DNA from: Candidatus Firestoneibacteriota bacterium
GTDB lineage: Bacteria > Oederibacteriota > JAAXVQ01 > JAUVAV01
Assembly (NCBI GenBank): GCA_030635415.1
Contig: DAOVYW010000020.1
Coordinates: forward strand, 1-18,096
DNA length: 18,096 bases
Direction of reading: 5' to 3'
Shown piece after piece: positions 6,362 through 13,681 of this stretch. The position numbers and the translations under genes are program-made. A model generated the notes under the pieces. The model worked only from the letters and a program-made list of their open reading frames with translations, was not told where the DNA came from and did no database searches. Each line of letters starts with the position of its first letter. Position 1 is the first letter of the stretch.

Positions 6362-8323
6362 ATGATCAGCCTGGGACGCAATATTTGCACTAACCTTGAG
6401 AATTCGTCCCGCAAGGAGTGGGTGGAGACTAATGGAATCGGCGGTTATGCTTGTGGAACCGTGTCCGGTATGCCCACGCGCGGATATCATTCCCTGCTGA
6501 CAGCCGCTCTGGATGTACCTTTAAACCGGGTGGTGATGCTTGCCCAAACAGAAGAAACGGTTATTTACCGCGGGCATAAATATCATCTCTCGACCTATCA
6601 GTATCCGGATAATATTACCCCGCAAGGCTACCTGAATATCGAATCCTTTCGCCTGGAGCCTTTTCCGATTTTTACTTTTCGCCTGGCTGATCAACTTCTC
6701 GAAAAAAAAATTTTTATGTCATATGGGCATAATTTGACCTGGATTGTTTACCGCCTCCTTACTTCGCCGGAAGAGGATATCTTCTTGACGGTTCGCCCGC
6801 TGGTCAGTTTTCGCGGGCATCATTTGCGCCGGCAGGAACGGCATTTCATTAATACCCATCATGAGTTACAGGAACATGTTATTCAGTTGATGCCCGATGG
6901 AAATTTGCCTACCCTAAACATCAGCCACAATGCTTTGGTGTATGAACATTCGGCCAACTGGCAGCAGAAAATATTTTACCGGGAAGAGCATGCCCGGGGT
7001 CTGGAAAGCAGGGAGGATTTATTTTCTCCCGGGATTCTTAGCTTCAAACTTTCGGACGTTGAGCCCGGTTTTCTGGCAGCGACACCGGAGACCTTGGCCC
7101 ATCCTGATCCTACGACCGCGGCCCAAGCCGAAGTTATCCGGCGCCGGGACTTGGTCAATTTGGCGGCGCCGAGCGACGATTTTGGCCAAACCTTGAGCTT
7201 GGCGGCTGATCAGTTTCTAGTCCGGCGGGGAGACGGCCTAAGCATCATTGCCGGATATCCCTGGATGGTGGATTGCGGGAGAGAAGCCGTAATAGCTTTT
7301 CAGGGTTTAACGCTGGCGATGAAACGCACTTCCGAAGCCGGAAACCTCTTGCAGACCATGGCCGGATATTGCAGCGAGGGAATACTGCCCAACCATTTTA
7401 GTGAAGATAATTCTCAGCCGAGATACAATTCCGTTGACGCGGCTCTCTGGTTTTTCATCGCGGTTTATCATTATCGCCGGGTAACCGGGGACAGTCGGTT
7501 TATCCGCGAGCATCTCTGGGCGACCATGGAAGAAATCATATTATGGTATTTAAAAGGCACCCGTCTTAATATCCGGGCCGAAGATGACGGTCTGATCAAC
7601 ATACCGGAGGAAGGAGCGCAGTTTACCTGGATGGACTGCCAAGTCGGAGACTGGGTGGTTACTCCGCGTTCCGGCAAGCCGGTGGAGGTTAATGCCCTCT
7701 GGTACAACGCGCTCTGTCTGATGCGGGATTTGGCTGCTGATTTCAAGCAGCCGGTGGACAGTCAACGTTATGGACAGTTGGCCGACAAAACCGCCAAGAG
7801 GTTTAAAAGCCTGTTCTGGAATGAAAAAGGAAGCTGTCTCTACGATCGAGTGGAGGATAATTTCCAGGATGCCACTTTACGACCGAACCAATTATTGGTA
7901 CTTTCCCTGCCTTATTCTCTGATTGAGAAAGATCAGGCGAAAAAGGTGCTTCAGGCTGTGAGGCGGGAACTCTATACCACCTTTGGTTTCCGAAGCTTGA
8001 ATCAGGCGGATGAAAATTATCACGGGACCTACGAGGGTGACATTCTCAAGCGGGAAGGCGCCACTCATCAGGGCACGGTGTGGCCCTGGTTCATCGGGCC
8101 TTATGCCGATGCTTTGCGGAAAATTTACGGCGAAACCAAAGCCGTCAAGGAGGAAATTAATCGGATGCTCAAGCCCTTTGCCGATCATTTAAAAGAACAC
8201 GGTTTAGGCAGCATTTCCGAGATGTTTGACGGCGATCCTCCGCACCAGGCGCGGGGATGCATTGCTAGTGCCAAGAGCGTGGCTGAAATCCTGCGCGTGC
8301 ATCTGGAATTGCAAAATAACTGA
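6362..8323 (+). CDS. Glycogen debranching enzyme-like amylo-alpha-1,6-glucosidase (GH133 type)
   Basis: A 653-residue cytoplasmic enzyme with no signal peptide. The N-terminal domain (about 15-270) begins with the typical WVETNGIGGYACGTVSG and TRGYHSLLTAA; the C-terminal (alpha/alpha) barrel (about 285-650) carries GYPWMVDCGRE (298-308), YNSVDAALWFFIAVYHY, MDCQVGDWVVTPRSGKPVEV then NALWYN, LRPNQLLVLSLPYSL, THQGTVWPWFIGPYADAL (from 568) and ISEMFDGDPPH then RGCIASAKSVAEIL (from 618). Family members remove alpha-1,6-linked glucose stubs from glycogen during mobilisation. The usual WGRD signature, which holds the proposed catalytic Asp, reads CGRE here (Cys305, Glu308), so activity or specificity may differ. 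ATG 6362 lies 3 bases after the upstream stop with only a weak GGAAAAGA, which suggests translational coupling. The gene converges on the minus-strand MCP gene. Confidence 0.93.
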   Translation: MISLGRNICTNLENSSRKEWVETNGIGGYACGTVSGMPTRGYHSLLTAALDVPLNRVVMLAQTEETVIYRGHKYHLSTYQYPDNITPQGYLNIESFRLEPFPIFTFRLADQLLEKKIFMSYGHNLTWIVYRLLTSPEEDIFLTVRPLVSFRGHHLRRQERHFINTHHELQEHVIQLMPDGNLPTLNISHNALVYEHSANWQQKIFYREEHARGLESREDLFSPGILSFKLSDVEPGFLAATPETLAHPDPTTAAQAEVIRRRDLVNLAAPSDDFGQTLSLAADQFLVRRGDGLSIIAGYPWMVDCGREAVIAFQGLTLAMKRTSEAGNLLQTMAGYCSEGILPNHFSEDNSQPRYNSVDAALWFFIAVYHYRRVTGDSRFIREHLWATMEEIILWYLKGTRLNIRAEDDGLINIPEEGAQFTWMDCQVGDWVVTPRSGKPVEVNALWYNALCLMRDLAADFKQPVDSQRYGQLADKTAKRFKSLFWNEKGSCLYDRVEDNFQDATLRPNQLLVLSLPYSLIEKDQAKKVLQAVRRELYTTFGFRSLNQADENYHGTYEGDILKREGATHQGTVWPWFIGPYADALRKIYGETKAVKEEINRMLKPFADHLKEHGLGSISEMFDGDPPHQARGCIASAKSVAEILRVHLELQNN

Positions 8324-8336
8324 GACTGTTTGATCA

Positions 8337-8403
8337 CGTAGGGGAATATGCACGATTTGTGAATATGTTGTGTTTTCCGTAGGGGCGGATTCCCATGTCC
8401 GCC
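8337..8403. repeat. Twin CGTAGGGG motif with REP-like hairpin between convergent genes
   Basis: CGTAGGGG occurs twice, at 8337-8344 and 8378-8385. The second copy runs into an inverted repeat, GGCGGA (8384-8389) / TCCGCC (8398-8403), with an 8-base loop. Many genomes carry dispersed short elements with a GTAGGGGCG arm and a complementary CCGCC arm; this looks like one intact and one decayed copy. It sits in the 84-base gap between two convergent genes, where a bidirectional 3' structure would be useful. No T-tract follows on either strand. Confidence 0.45.
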
Positions 8404-8407
8404 TAAT

Positions 8408-9457
8408 TCAAGCCGCGTCGCCCTCGAGGAGTTTGGCGGCGTTTTTCGATTGTTGAATCAAATCCATTAATTGTTCCATTACCTGGAAGACCTCGCGCGA
8501 AACATTTTTAGACAGGATGGACAAGTCATTCATATTTTGCGTGGTTTCCTTTATACTGTTCGTTAAAATAACAATGCCATGCTCAATTTCGGTAAAACCC
8601 TCGCCTGACTTTTGACTGGTCTCGGAAGCAAGATAAATTTTGTCCACAATGGCTTGTATGGCTTGGGAGATGTTCAGGGCGTTTTCCTCGGTTTTTTGGG
8701 ATAAATTCCGGATTTCATCAGCTACTACGGCGAAACCTTTTCCCTGTTCGCCGGCGTGGGCGGCTTCAATGGCGGCGTTAAGGGAGAGCAGACTGGTCTG
8801 CTCGGTGACCGAGGATATAATACTGACCATTTTAAGAATGGAGCTGGCAGAATCTTTTACACTGTTGATTTCCTGTACGGAATGGCTGATGTTTTCACCG
8901 CCGGTTTTGGTAAGCTCCAGTAATTGACTTACCATCGGGCTTGCATCTTCCACATGCATTGCGATATTCTGTATGGAGGCGATGATCTTTTGAATCAGCG
9001 CGGAAGAATTACTGATCGCAGAAGACTGGGATTCCAGGACTTTATTAATAGAGGTTATAGTGGTGATTTTATTTTCCAGGTTATCCAGCACGCCGTTTAA
9101 TCCTACCTCCAATATTCCCAGTTCATCCGCCTGGATATCCTTTACCCGGGTATTTAAATCGCCTTTTAAGACCTGGGACAAAACCTCCAGGATATAATTA
9201 ATCCGTTGCACCACACTTAAACGGTAGGCATTTTCTTTGTTGGCCAGTGAGCGATAATGGTCTTTGGCTATGATTAATGCTTCCAGGCAGTCGCGGCCTT
9301 CCGGGGAACCTAGGTCGCTGGGGAGCAATTCCAGGTCGGAATTTTCTTTGGGCAGGCTGTTAAGAAACTCGGTGAGCTTGGCCAGATCCTCTTTTAAGGC
9401 CGGGGAGTCATTATTATGCGGATCCTGGACCTTAAAAAGAAAGTCCGGAAATTTCAT
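8408..9457 (-). CDS. Soluble methyl-accepting chemotaxis-type signalling protein
   Basis: A 349-residue protein with no transmembrane segment. Residues 1-80 are an unrecognised, mostly helical acidic region; residues about 85-132 look like a HAMP-type coiled coil (VLKGDLNTRVKDIQADELGI). The rest is an MCP signalling coiled coil with the hallmark hairpin tip from Glu219: EQTSLLSLNAAIEAAHAGEQ, then GKGFAVVADEIRNLSQKT. This tip contacts CheA and CheW in chemoreceptors. The protein should therefore be a cytoplasmic receptor or adaptor for a chemosensory array, although no che gene lies in the window. Its ATG overlaps the stop of the 119-residue gene upstream (ATGA, 9457-9454), so the two are translationally coupled. 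Its input may be supplied by that small protein or by the redox enzyme at the head of the operon; this is inference. Confidence 0.92.
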   Translation of the reverse strand: MKFPDFLFKVQDPHNNDSPALKEDLAKLTEFLNSLPKENSDLELLPSDLGSPEGRDCLEALIIAKDHYRSLANKENAYRLSVVQRINYILEVLSQVLKGDLNTRVKDIQADELGILEVGLNGVLDNLENKITTITSINKVLESQSSAISNSSALIQKIIASIQNIAMHVEDASPMVSQLLELTKTGGENISHSVQEINSVKDSASSILKMVSIISSVTEQTSLLSLNAAIEAAHAGEQGKGFAVVADEIRNLSQKTEENALNISQAIQAIVDKIYLASETSQKSGEGFTEIEHGIVILTNSIKETTQNMNDLSILSKNVSREVFQVMEQLMDLIQQSKNAAKLLEGDAA

Positions 9458-9813
9458 GACCGGGGCATGATTCTTCCGAAAATTAATAATTGTATAGCCT
9501 GGTTGAGGATGTTGACCACCGAATGATTATAGGTCTCCAGGGGGAGATCCTTGCAGGCCAGGGTGAGTTCCCGGGCCAGGGAGGCGATCTTGGAAAGCTC
9601 CAGCGGGTTGAATTTTTCCTGCTTTCGGATATTGGCCAAATTGATTTGCACCGTGCACTGATTGGTTTTTGTGTATTCCTGAATGGCATCGATGATGCTT
9701 TTCAGATAGGAAAACTCACAGTTGGCGCCTTTACAGGTTGCGAACAGATTTTGGGCCATACTGTATATGGCATCCAATTTTTGAGGGTCAATACTTAATG
9801 CGGTAGCAACCAT
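9454..9813 (-). CDS. Unrecognised 119-residue helical protein with four cysteines
   Basis: The ATG at 9813-9811 is preceded by a perfect AAGGAGG with 6-base spacing. This fixes the start, although the frame stays open further upstream into the preceding gene. The protein is short, soluble and predicted mostly helical. Cysteines are Cys27 and Cys32 (TCKGANC), Cys53 and Cys87 (ACKD). The C-terminus is hydrophobic (SVVNILNQAIQLLIFGRI). I recognise no family. It lies 11 bases after the FAD oxidoreductase stop, with its SD overlapping that stop region, and overlaps the MCP start by 4 bases. Such tight packing implies matched expression of all three. A CxxxxC pair beside a redox enzyme and a chemoreceptor-like protein suggests redox or metal sensing, or an adaptor role, but nothing in the sequence proves this. 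Confidence 0.8.
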   Translation of the reverse strand: MVATALSIDPQKLDAIYSMAQNLFATCKGANCEFSYLKSIIDAIQEYTKTNQCTVQINLANIRKQEKFNPLELSKIASLARELTLACKDLPLETYNHSVVNILNQAIQLLIFGRIMPRS

Positions 9814-9824
9814 ATCCAGCCTCC

Positions 9825-11339
9825 TTATAGTATTTCGTCTATGGAATTTTTTAGTCCTTCTCTGTCCAGTATCATCTTGGAAACCTGCAGGCCCGATAAC
9901 ACACAACATTTGATAGCTTCGCCGGGTTCAGCCCATTGTCCGGCCAGGTAAAGATTTTTTATAGGCGTAATATGATGCAAGGCATTAATGCCGGTATATT
10001 GCGGGTAGGGCGCCCAGCCTACGGCACCATAACGGCTTCCGGTGATAGTTTCGAAAGAGCGGGGGGAGGCGATTTCCTGGACTACGATGTGCTCTTCAAT
10101 ATCCGGGATCACCTTTTTAGCTCTTTTGATTTGTATGTTTCCTATATTTTCCTTGATTTTTTTCCAGCCGCCTTGAGGTTGATAGGGAACATTGAGCTGG
10201 ATTTGCAGGGTGGAAAAACCTTCCGGAGACAGGGAAGGGTCAGCTATGCTGGCGAGATTCAAGGAATGATTGTAATCACTTTCCGAGTACATTCTGGCTT
10301 CCAGGTTGTCGTAAAGCTCATCATAGTTGTAGGTATGACTCACCAAATGGTGGGCCGGAGTATATCCGGCTTTTAAAAGATCCTTGTCCAGGGACATATA
10401 GCTGACCAGCAGGCAAGGACTGGTGGGGGTTTCTTCTATTCTTTTTATAAACGCGGGTTTGAGGTGGTTTTTCCCTGCCAGCTTGAGAAGGGCAGTGGTC
10501 GCATCGCAGGCCGCGATTATATACTTTGCTTTCAGTCTTTGGCCGTCGGCCAGATCAACTCCGGTGGCCCGGTTATTCTCAATAATTATGTTAGTAACCT
10601 GACTGTTTAGCTTGGTTTCACCGCCATATTTTTCCAGGGCTTTGTTCAGGGCTTGTGGAAATTTAATAATCCCGCCTTTAGGGGTATAAAGTTCACCGGC
10701 CATGAATTCCATCATTAGCATGATATAAGAAACGGCCGCGACTTTTGAGGGCGGTCCCATGAAGGCCGGAAGTACGCCGGTTAAAGCGGCCTGCAGTTTT
10801 TGATTGCTAAAGTAATTGCTCAGGAACTGGGTCGTAGTTTTGCCGGCCAGCGGGAGCATGTTGGGACATTTAAAAGGTACTTTGAAAAAGTCAATTAGGC
10901 CGGGGCCTAAAAAGGCGATCGAATTTACTTCCTGATGGACCTTTTTTATCTTGATAAATAATTCGTTGATTTTTTGGCGTTCCTCCGGAAACATCCGGCA
11001 TAAATCCGAGATGGTTTTATCCACCTCCGGCCATAAGTACACAGTGTGTTCCGGGAGTATGGTTTTAAAAGCGCAATCTAAATTAATCACTTCCATATCT
11101 TTTTCAATATCCAGCACTTGACAGTATTTTCTTACCAGATTTCCCTCGCTGTAGCCTGTAAGTATGGTAGCGGCGGGATTGTAAAAAGTGCCGGCTCTTT
11201 CAAAGGTAGTGCACATGCCGCCGGGTTTTTCCCGCTGTTCCAGTACGATTACGTCCAGTCCTTTGTAAGCCAGCCAGGCACCGGTAGAAAGTCCGGCCAC
11301 ACCACCGCCGATTATGATGATATCATATTTTTCTTTCAT
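9825..11339 (-). CDS. FAD-dependent oxidoreductase, phytoene desaturase/CrtI-like
   Basis: A 504-residue flavoprotein of the amine-oxidase/phytoene-desaturase superfamily. The N-terminal dinucleotide-binding fold is clear: YDIIIIGGGVAGLSTGAWLA, with the ribose-binding Glu34 in VIVLEQREKPGGMCTTF. The FAD-binding C-terminal signature is NLYLAGQWAEPGEAIKCCVL (from residue 462). The middle, with KYIIAACDATTALLKLAGK, fits the family. Members desaturate, isomerise or saturate carotenoids and retinoids or other lipids. No other carotenoid gene is in the window, so the substrate is open, and symbols such as crtI would be unsafe. It could equally be a retinol-saturase-like or other lipid oxidoreductase. 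The SD is AAGGGGG, about 10 bases before ATG 11339. It is the first gene of a three-gene minus-strand operon with a consensus promoter at 11407-11435. Confidence 0.9.
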   Translation of the reverse strand: MKEKYDIIIIGGGVAGLSTGAWLAYKGLDVIVLEQREKPGGMCTTFERAGTFYNPAATILTGYSEGNLVRKYCQVLDIEKDMEVINLDCAFKTILPEHTVYLWPEVDKTISDLCRMFPEERQKINELFIKIKKVHQEVNSIAFLGPGLIDFFKVPFKCPNMLPLAGKTTTQFLSNYFSNQKLQAALTGVLPAFMGPPSKVAAVSYIMLMMEFMAGELYTPKGGIIKFPQALNKALEKYGGETKLNSQVTNIIIENNRATGVDLADGQRLKAKYIIAACDATTALLKLAGKNHLKPAFIKRIEETPTSPCLLVSYMSLDKDLLKAGYTPAHHLVSHTYNYDELYDNLEARMYSESDYNHSLNLASIADPSLSPEGFSTLQIQLNVPYQPQGGWKKIKENIGNIQIKRAKKVIPDIEEHIVVQEIASPRSFETITGSRYGAVGWAPYPQYTGINALHHITPIKNLYLAGQWAEPGEAIKCCVLSGLQVSKMILDREGLKNSIDEIL

Positions 11340-11406
11340 CCAATAATAACCCCCTTTTTTATAGTAACCATACGGGCAAACGAAGTTTCCTGAAATTATT
11401 TCTGCA

Positions 11407-11435
11407 ATTATAATTTACTTGTATCTAAAGGTCAA
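11407..11435 (-). promoter_or_regulatory. Consensus sigma-70 promoter for the oxidoreductase-MCP operon
   Basis: On the minus strand TTGACC (11435-11430, 5/6 match) is followed after exactly 17 bases by a perfect TATAAT (11412-11407). The start of transcription would be near 11400, giving a leader of about 60 bases before ATG 11339. Confidence 0.75.
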
Positions 11436-11457
11436 ATGAAATATAGTGATTCGGGTA

Positions 11458-11472
11458 TGCTAATAATTAGCA
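11458..11472. promoter_or_regulatory. Perfect inverted repeat TGCTAA-TAA-TTAGCA, possible operator
   Basis: TGCTAA (11458-11463) and TTAGCA (11467-11472) form a perfect 15-base dyad between the divergent oxidoreductase and ligA genes. It lies 23 bases upstream of the -35 of the minus-strand promoter. The position fits an activator or repressor site, and the dyad is too AT-rich to be a terminator. No regulator gene is nearby. Confidence 0.35.
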
Positions 11473-11565
11473 AGCCAGAGGAGTAATTTAATAAAATCAT
11501 CCGGAAATTAAATAGCGGGATTAAACCATTGTGGTTGGTTTGAAATAATAATAGTTGGAGTTGTA

Positions 11566-13584
11566 ATGCCACCCAAACCATGTTCCTCTAAAATCATAAA
11601 AGCAGCGGGTGATCTTCGACGGGCGCTTAACCGGCACAACCGTCTTTATTATGTATTGGCTGAACCGGGAATTTCCGATGCCGAGTATGACCGGCTTTTT
11701 CGGAAACTGAAGGATATGGAAGCCGAGTATCCGCAGATGGTGGTTCCGGACTCGCCGACCCAGCGGGTGGGCGGGGAGCCTATATCCGGATTCAAATCCG
11801 TCCGGCATGCTGCGCCCATGCTCTCCCTGGAAAACACTTATTCTGAGGATGAGTTGGCGGAATGGGATGAACGCGTCCGCCGGGCTTTGCCGGATGAGGA
11901 AGTGAGTTACTCGGTGGAACTGAAGATTGACGGCGTAGCCGTGGCCCTGAGATACAACCGCCAACGGTTTATTCAGGGAGCTACGCGGGGGGATGGAAAT
12001 GTCGGGGATGACGTATCTGCCAATCTCAGAACATTGCGCAGTCTTCCCCTGATGCTGGATCACGCGGCGCCGAAAACGGAGAGCGTAATCCGGGGCGAGA
12101 TTTTTTTGCCGCGAAAGGCCTTTCTGGCTTGGAATGAAAAAAAAATGGCGGCCGGCGAGAAGGTTTTTGCCAATCCGCGTAATGCGGCGGCCGGTTCGCT
12201 TAAATTGCTGGATTCGCGTTTGACGGCCCAACGTCCGCTGGCGATTTTTCTTTACGCCGTAGATGAGAATACGGCCAGGAAGTTAAAGACCCAGTCCGCT
12301 CTGCTGGCAGCGCTTTCCGCCTGGGGATTGCCGGTCAATCCCCACCACTCTCACTGCCGGAATTTAAAGGACGTTATGGTTTTTTCACGGAAGTGGCAGG
12401 AGCGCCGCCATGCTCTCCCTTATGAGATTGACGGGCTGGTAGTAAAAGTGGAAAGTGTGGATCAGCAGCACCGTCTGGGGAGCACTTCTAAAAGCCCGCG
12501 TTGGGCCATAGCCTTTAAATATTCCGCCGCTCAGGCCCATACCCGGCTGGAGGCGATCAAGGTCCAGGTGGGACGAACCGGAGTGCTTACGCCGGTAGCG
12601 TTTTTAAAGCCGGTCCAACTGGCAGGCTCGACCATCTCGCGAGCCAGTTTGCATAATGAGGAAGATATCGAACGCAAAGATATCCGGGAAGGCGATTGCG
12701 TGATAATAGAAAAGGCCGGCGAAGTGATTCCCCAGGTAGTGGGGCCGGTTTTGGCTGAGCGTTCCGGGACGGAAAGGAAATTTCGGATGCCCGGGCAGTG
12801 TCCGATTTGCAACTGCCGGGTGATAAAATTAACAGATGAGGTGGCCTGGCGTTGTGTGAATCCCGGGTGCGCGGCCCAGGTCAAGGGGCGGGTGCTCCAT
12901 TTTGCTCAACGTACAGCTATGAATATAGATGGATTGGGCGAGTCACTAGTAGAGCAGTTGGTGGATAAAGGCGGGGTGAAAGATTACGGAGATATTTACA
13001 AGCTAAGTCCTGAGAAGCTGCTGCCCTTGGAGCGGATGGCAATGAAATCCGCGGAGAATTTGCTGCAAGGCATCGAATCTTCCAAAAATAGAACCTTGGG
13101 GCGTTTGATATTCGCCCTGGGGATTCCCCTGGTGGGGGCGCGGGCCGCGGAAATTCTGGCTGCGGCTTTTCCTGATCTTTCCGCCTTGGTTTCAGCCTCG
13201 ACCGAGGAATTGCAAACCTGGCCCGAGATCGGACCCAAAGCAGCGGCGAGCTTAAGTGGTTTTTTCCAGTCGGCGGAGTCCCAGGCCGTTTTGCGCAAAC
13301 TTTGCCAAAGTGGGGTGAATGTCAAACGGTTGCCTGAAGAAATACGGGAGATGGGAAAGCTTTCAGGCCGGACGGTTGTATTCACCGGAGAATTGGAAGG
13401 TTTTACCCGCAGCCAGGCTGAAGCCCGTGTAAAAGCCCTGGGGGGCCGGGCCTCAGGTTCGATATCCGCCAAGACGGACTATCTGGTAACCGGATCCGCG
13501 CCGGGTTCCAAGCTGGATAAGGCGGGAAAATTAGGTGTTAAGGTGTTAAGCGAAGAGGAGTTTAGACGGATGATCGGAGAGTAG
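11566..13584 (+). CDS. ligA: NAD-dependent DNA ligase LigA
   Basis: A 672-residue enzyme of the usual family length, which seals nicks during replication and repair using NAD. Domains in order: Ia/adenylation (about 1-320) with NRLYYVLAEPGISDAEYDRL and the catalytic Lys120 in VELKIDG; the nucleotidyl-transferase landmarks VIRGEIFLP, NPRNAAAGSLK, YEIDGLVVKV and SPRWAIAFKY; OB fold (about 320-400) with VGRTGVLTPVA and ASLHNEEDI; a four-cysteine zinc finger (Cys412, Cys415, Cys430, Cys435; an extra Cys417 is present); helix-hairpin-helix region (about 440-590) with MNIDGLGE and FALGIPLVGARAAEIL; C-terminal BRCT (about 595-672) with LSGRTVVFTGELEGFTRSQA and TDYLVTGSAPGSKLDKA. All key residues look intact. 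The SD is a short GGAG 5 bases before the ATG. The gene is divergent from the oxidoreductase operon. Confidence 0.98.
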   Translation: MPPKPCSSKIIKAAGDLRRALNRHNRLYYVLAEPGISDAEYDRLFRKLKDMEAEYPQMVVPDSPTQRVGGEPISGFKSVRHAAPMLSLENTYSEDELAEWDERVRRALPDEEVSYSVELKIDGVAVALRYNRQRFIQGATRGDGNVGDDVSANLRTLRSLPLMLDHAAPKTESVIRGEIFLPRKAFLAWNEKKMAAGEKVFANPRNAAAGSLKLLDSRLTAQRPLAIFLYAVDENTARKLKTQSALLAALSAWGLPVNPHHSHCRNLKDVMVFSRKWQERRHALPYEIDGLVVKVESVDQQHRLGSTSKSPRWAIAFKYSAAQAHTRLEAIKVQVGRTGVLTPVAFLKPVQLAGSTISRASLHNEEDIERKDIREGDCVIIEKAGEVIPQVVGPVLAERSGTERKFRMPGQCPICNCRVIKLTDEVAWRCVNPGCAAQVKGRVLHFAQRTAMNIDGLGESLVEQLVDKGGVKDYGDIYKLSPEKLLPLERMAMKSAENLLQGIESSKNRTLGRLIFALGIPLVGARAAEILAAAFPDLSALVSASTEELQTWPEIGPKAAASLSGFFQSAESQAVLRKLCQSGVNVKRLPEEIREMGKLSGRTVVFTGELEGFTRSQAEARVKALGGRASGSISAKTDYLVTGSAPGSKLDKAGKLGVKVLSEEEFRRMIGE

Positions 13585-13598
13585 GGCAAATATTAGGC

Positions 13599-13627
13599 TT
13601 GTAAATCAGGGTAAAGTTGTCTATATT
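13599..13627 (+). promoter_or_regulatory. Candidate sigma-70 promoter for aspS
   Basis: TTGTAA (13599-13604) is followed after 17 bases by TATATT (13622-13627). Each box matches at least 4 of 6. Transcription would start near 13634, at the base of a small imperfect hairpin (CCGGAC 13633-13638 with GTCCCGG 13647-13653), leaving a leader of about 48 bases. aspS may also be read through from ligA, 97 bases upstream, as no terminator is seen between them. Confidence 0.45.
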
Positions 13628-13681
13628 TAACGCCGGACTTATTCAGGTCCCGGATGATTTATATCTAAGGGAGAGAAGTGG

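Noticed and set aside
5725..6414. Long (229-codon) minus-strand open frame opposite the TM-helix gene
   Set aside because: The plus strand has the strong SD, clear membrane helices and operon context; the antisense product is basic and featureless.
9814..9909. Upstream extension of the 119-residue gene to ATG 9909
   Set aside because: It would overlap the C-terminus of the oxidoreductase by 85 bases, while ATG 9813 has a perfect AAGGAGG at 6 bases.
11521..12231. Long (236-codon) minus-strand open frame opposite ligA
   Set aside because: It is antisense to highly conserved LigA motifs, has no SD and shows no family features.
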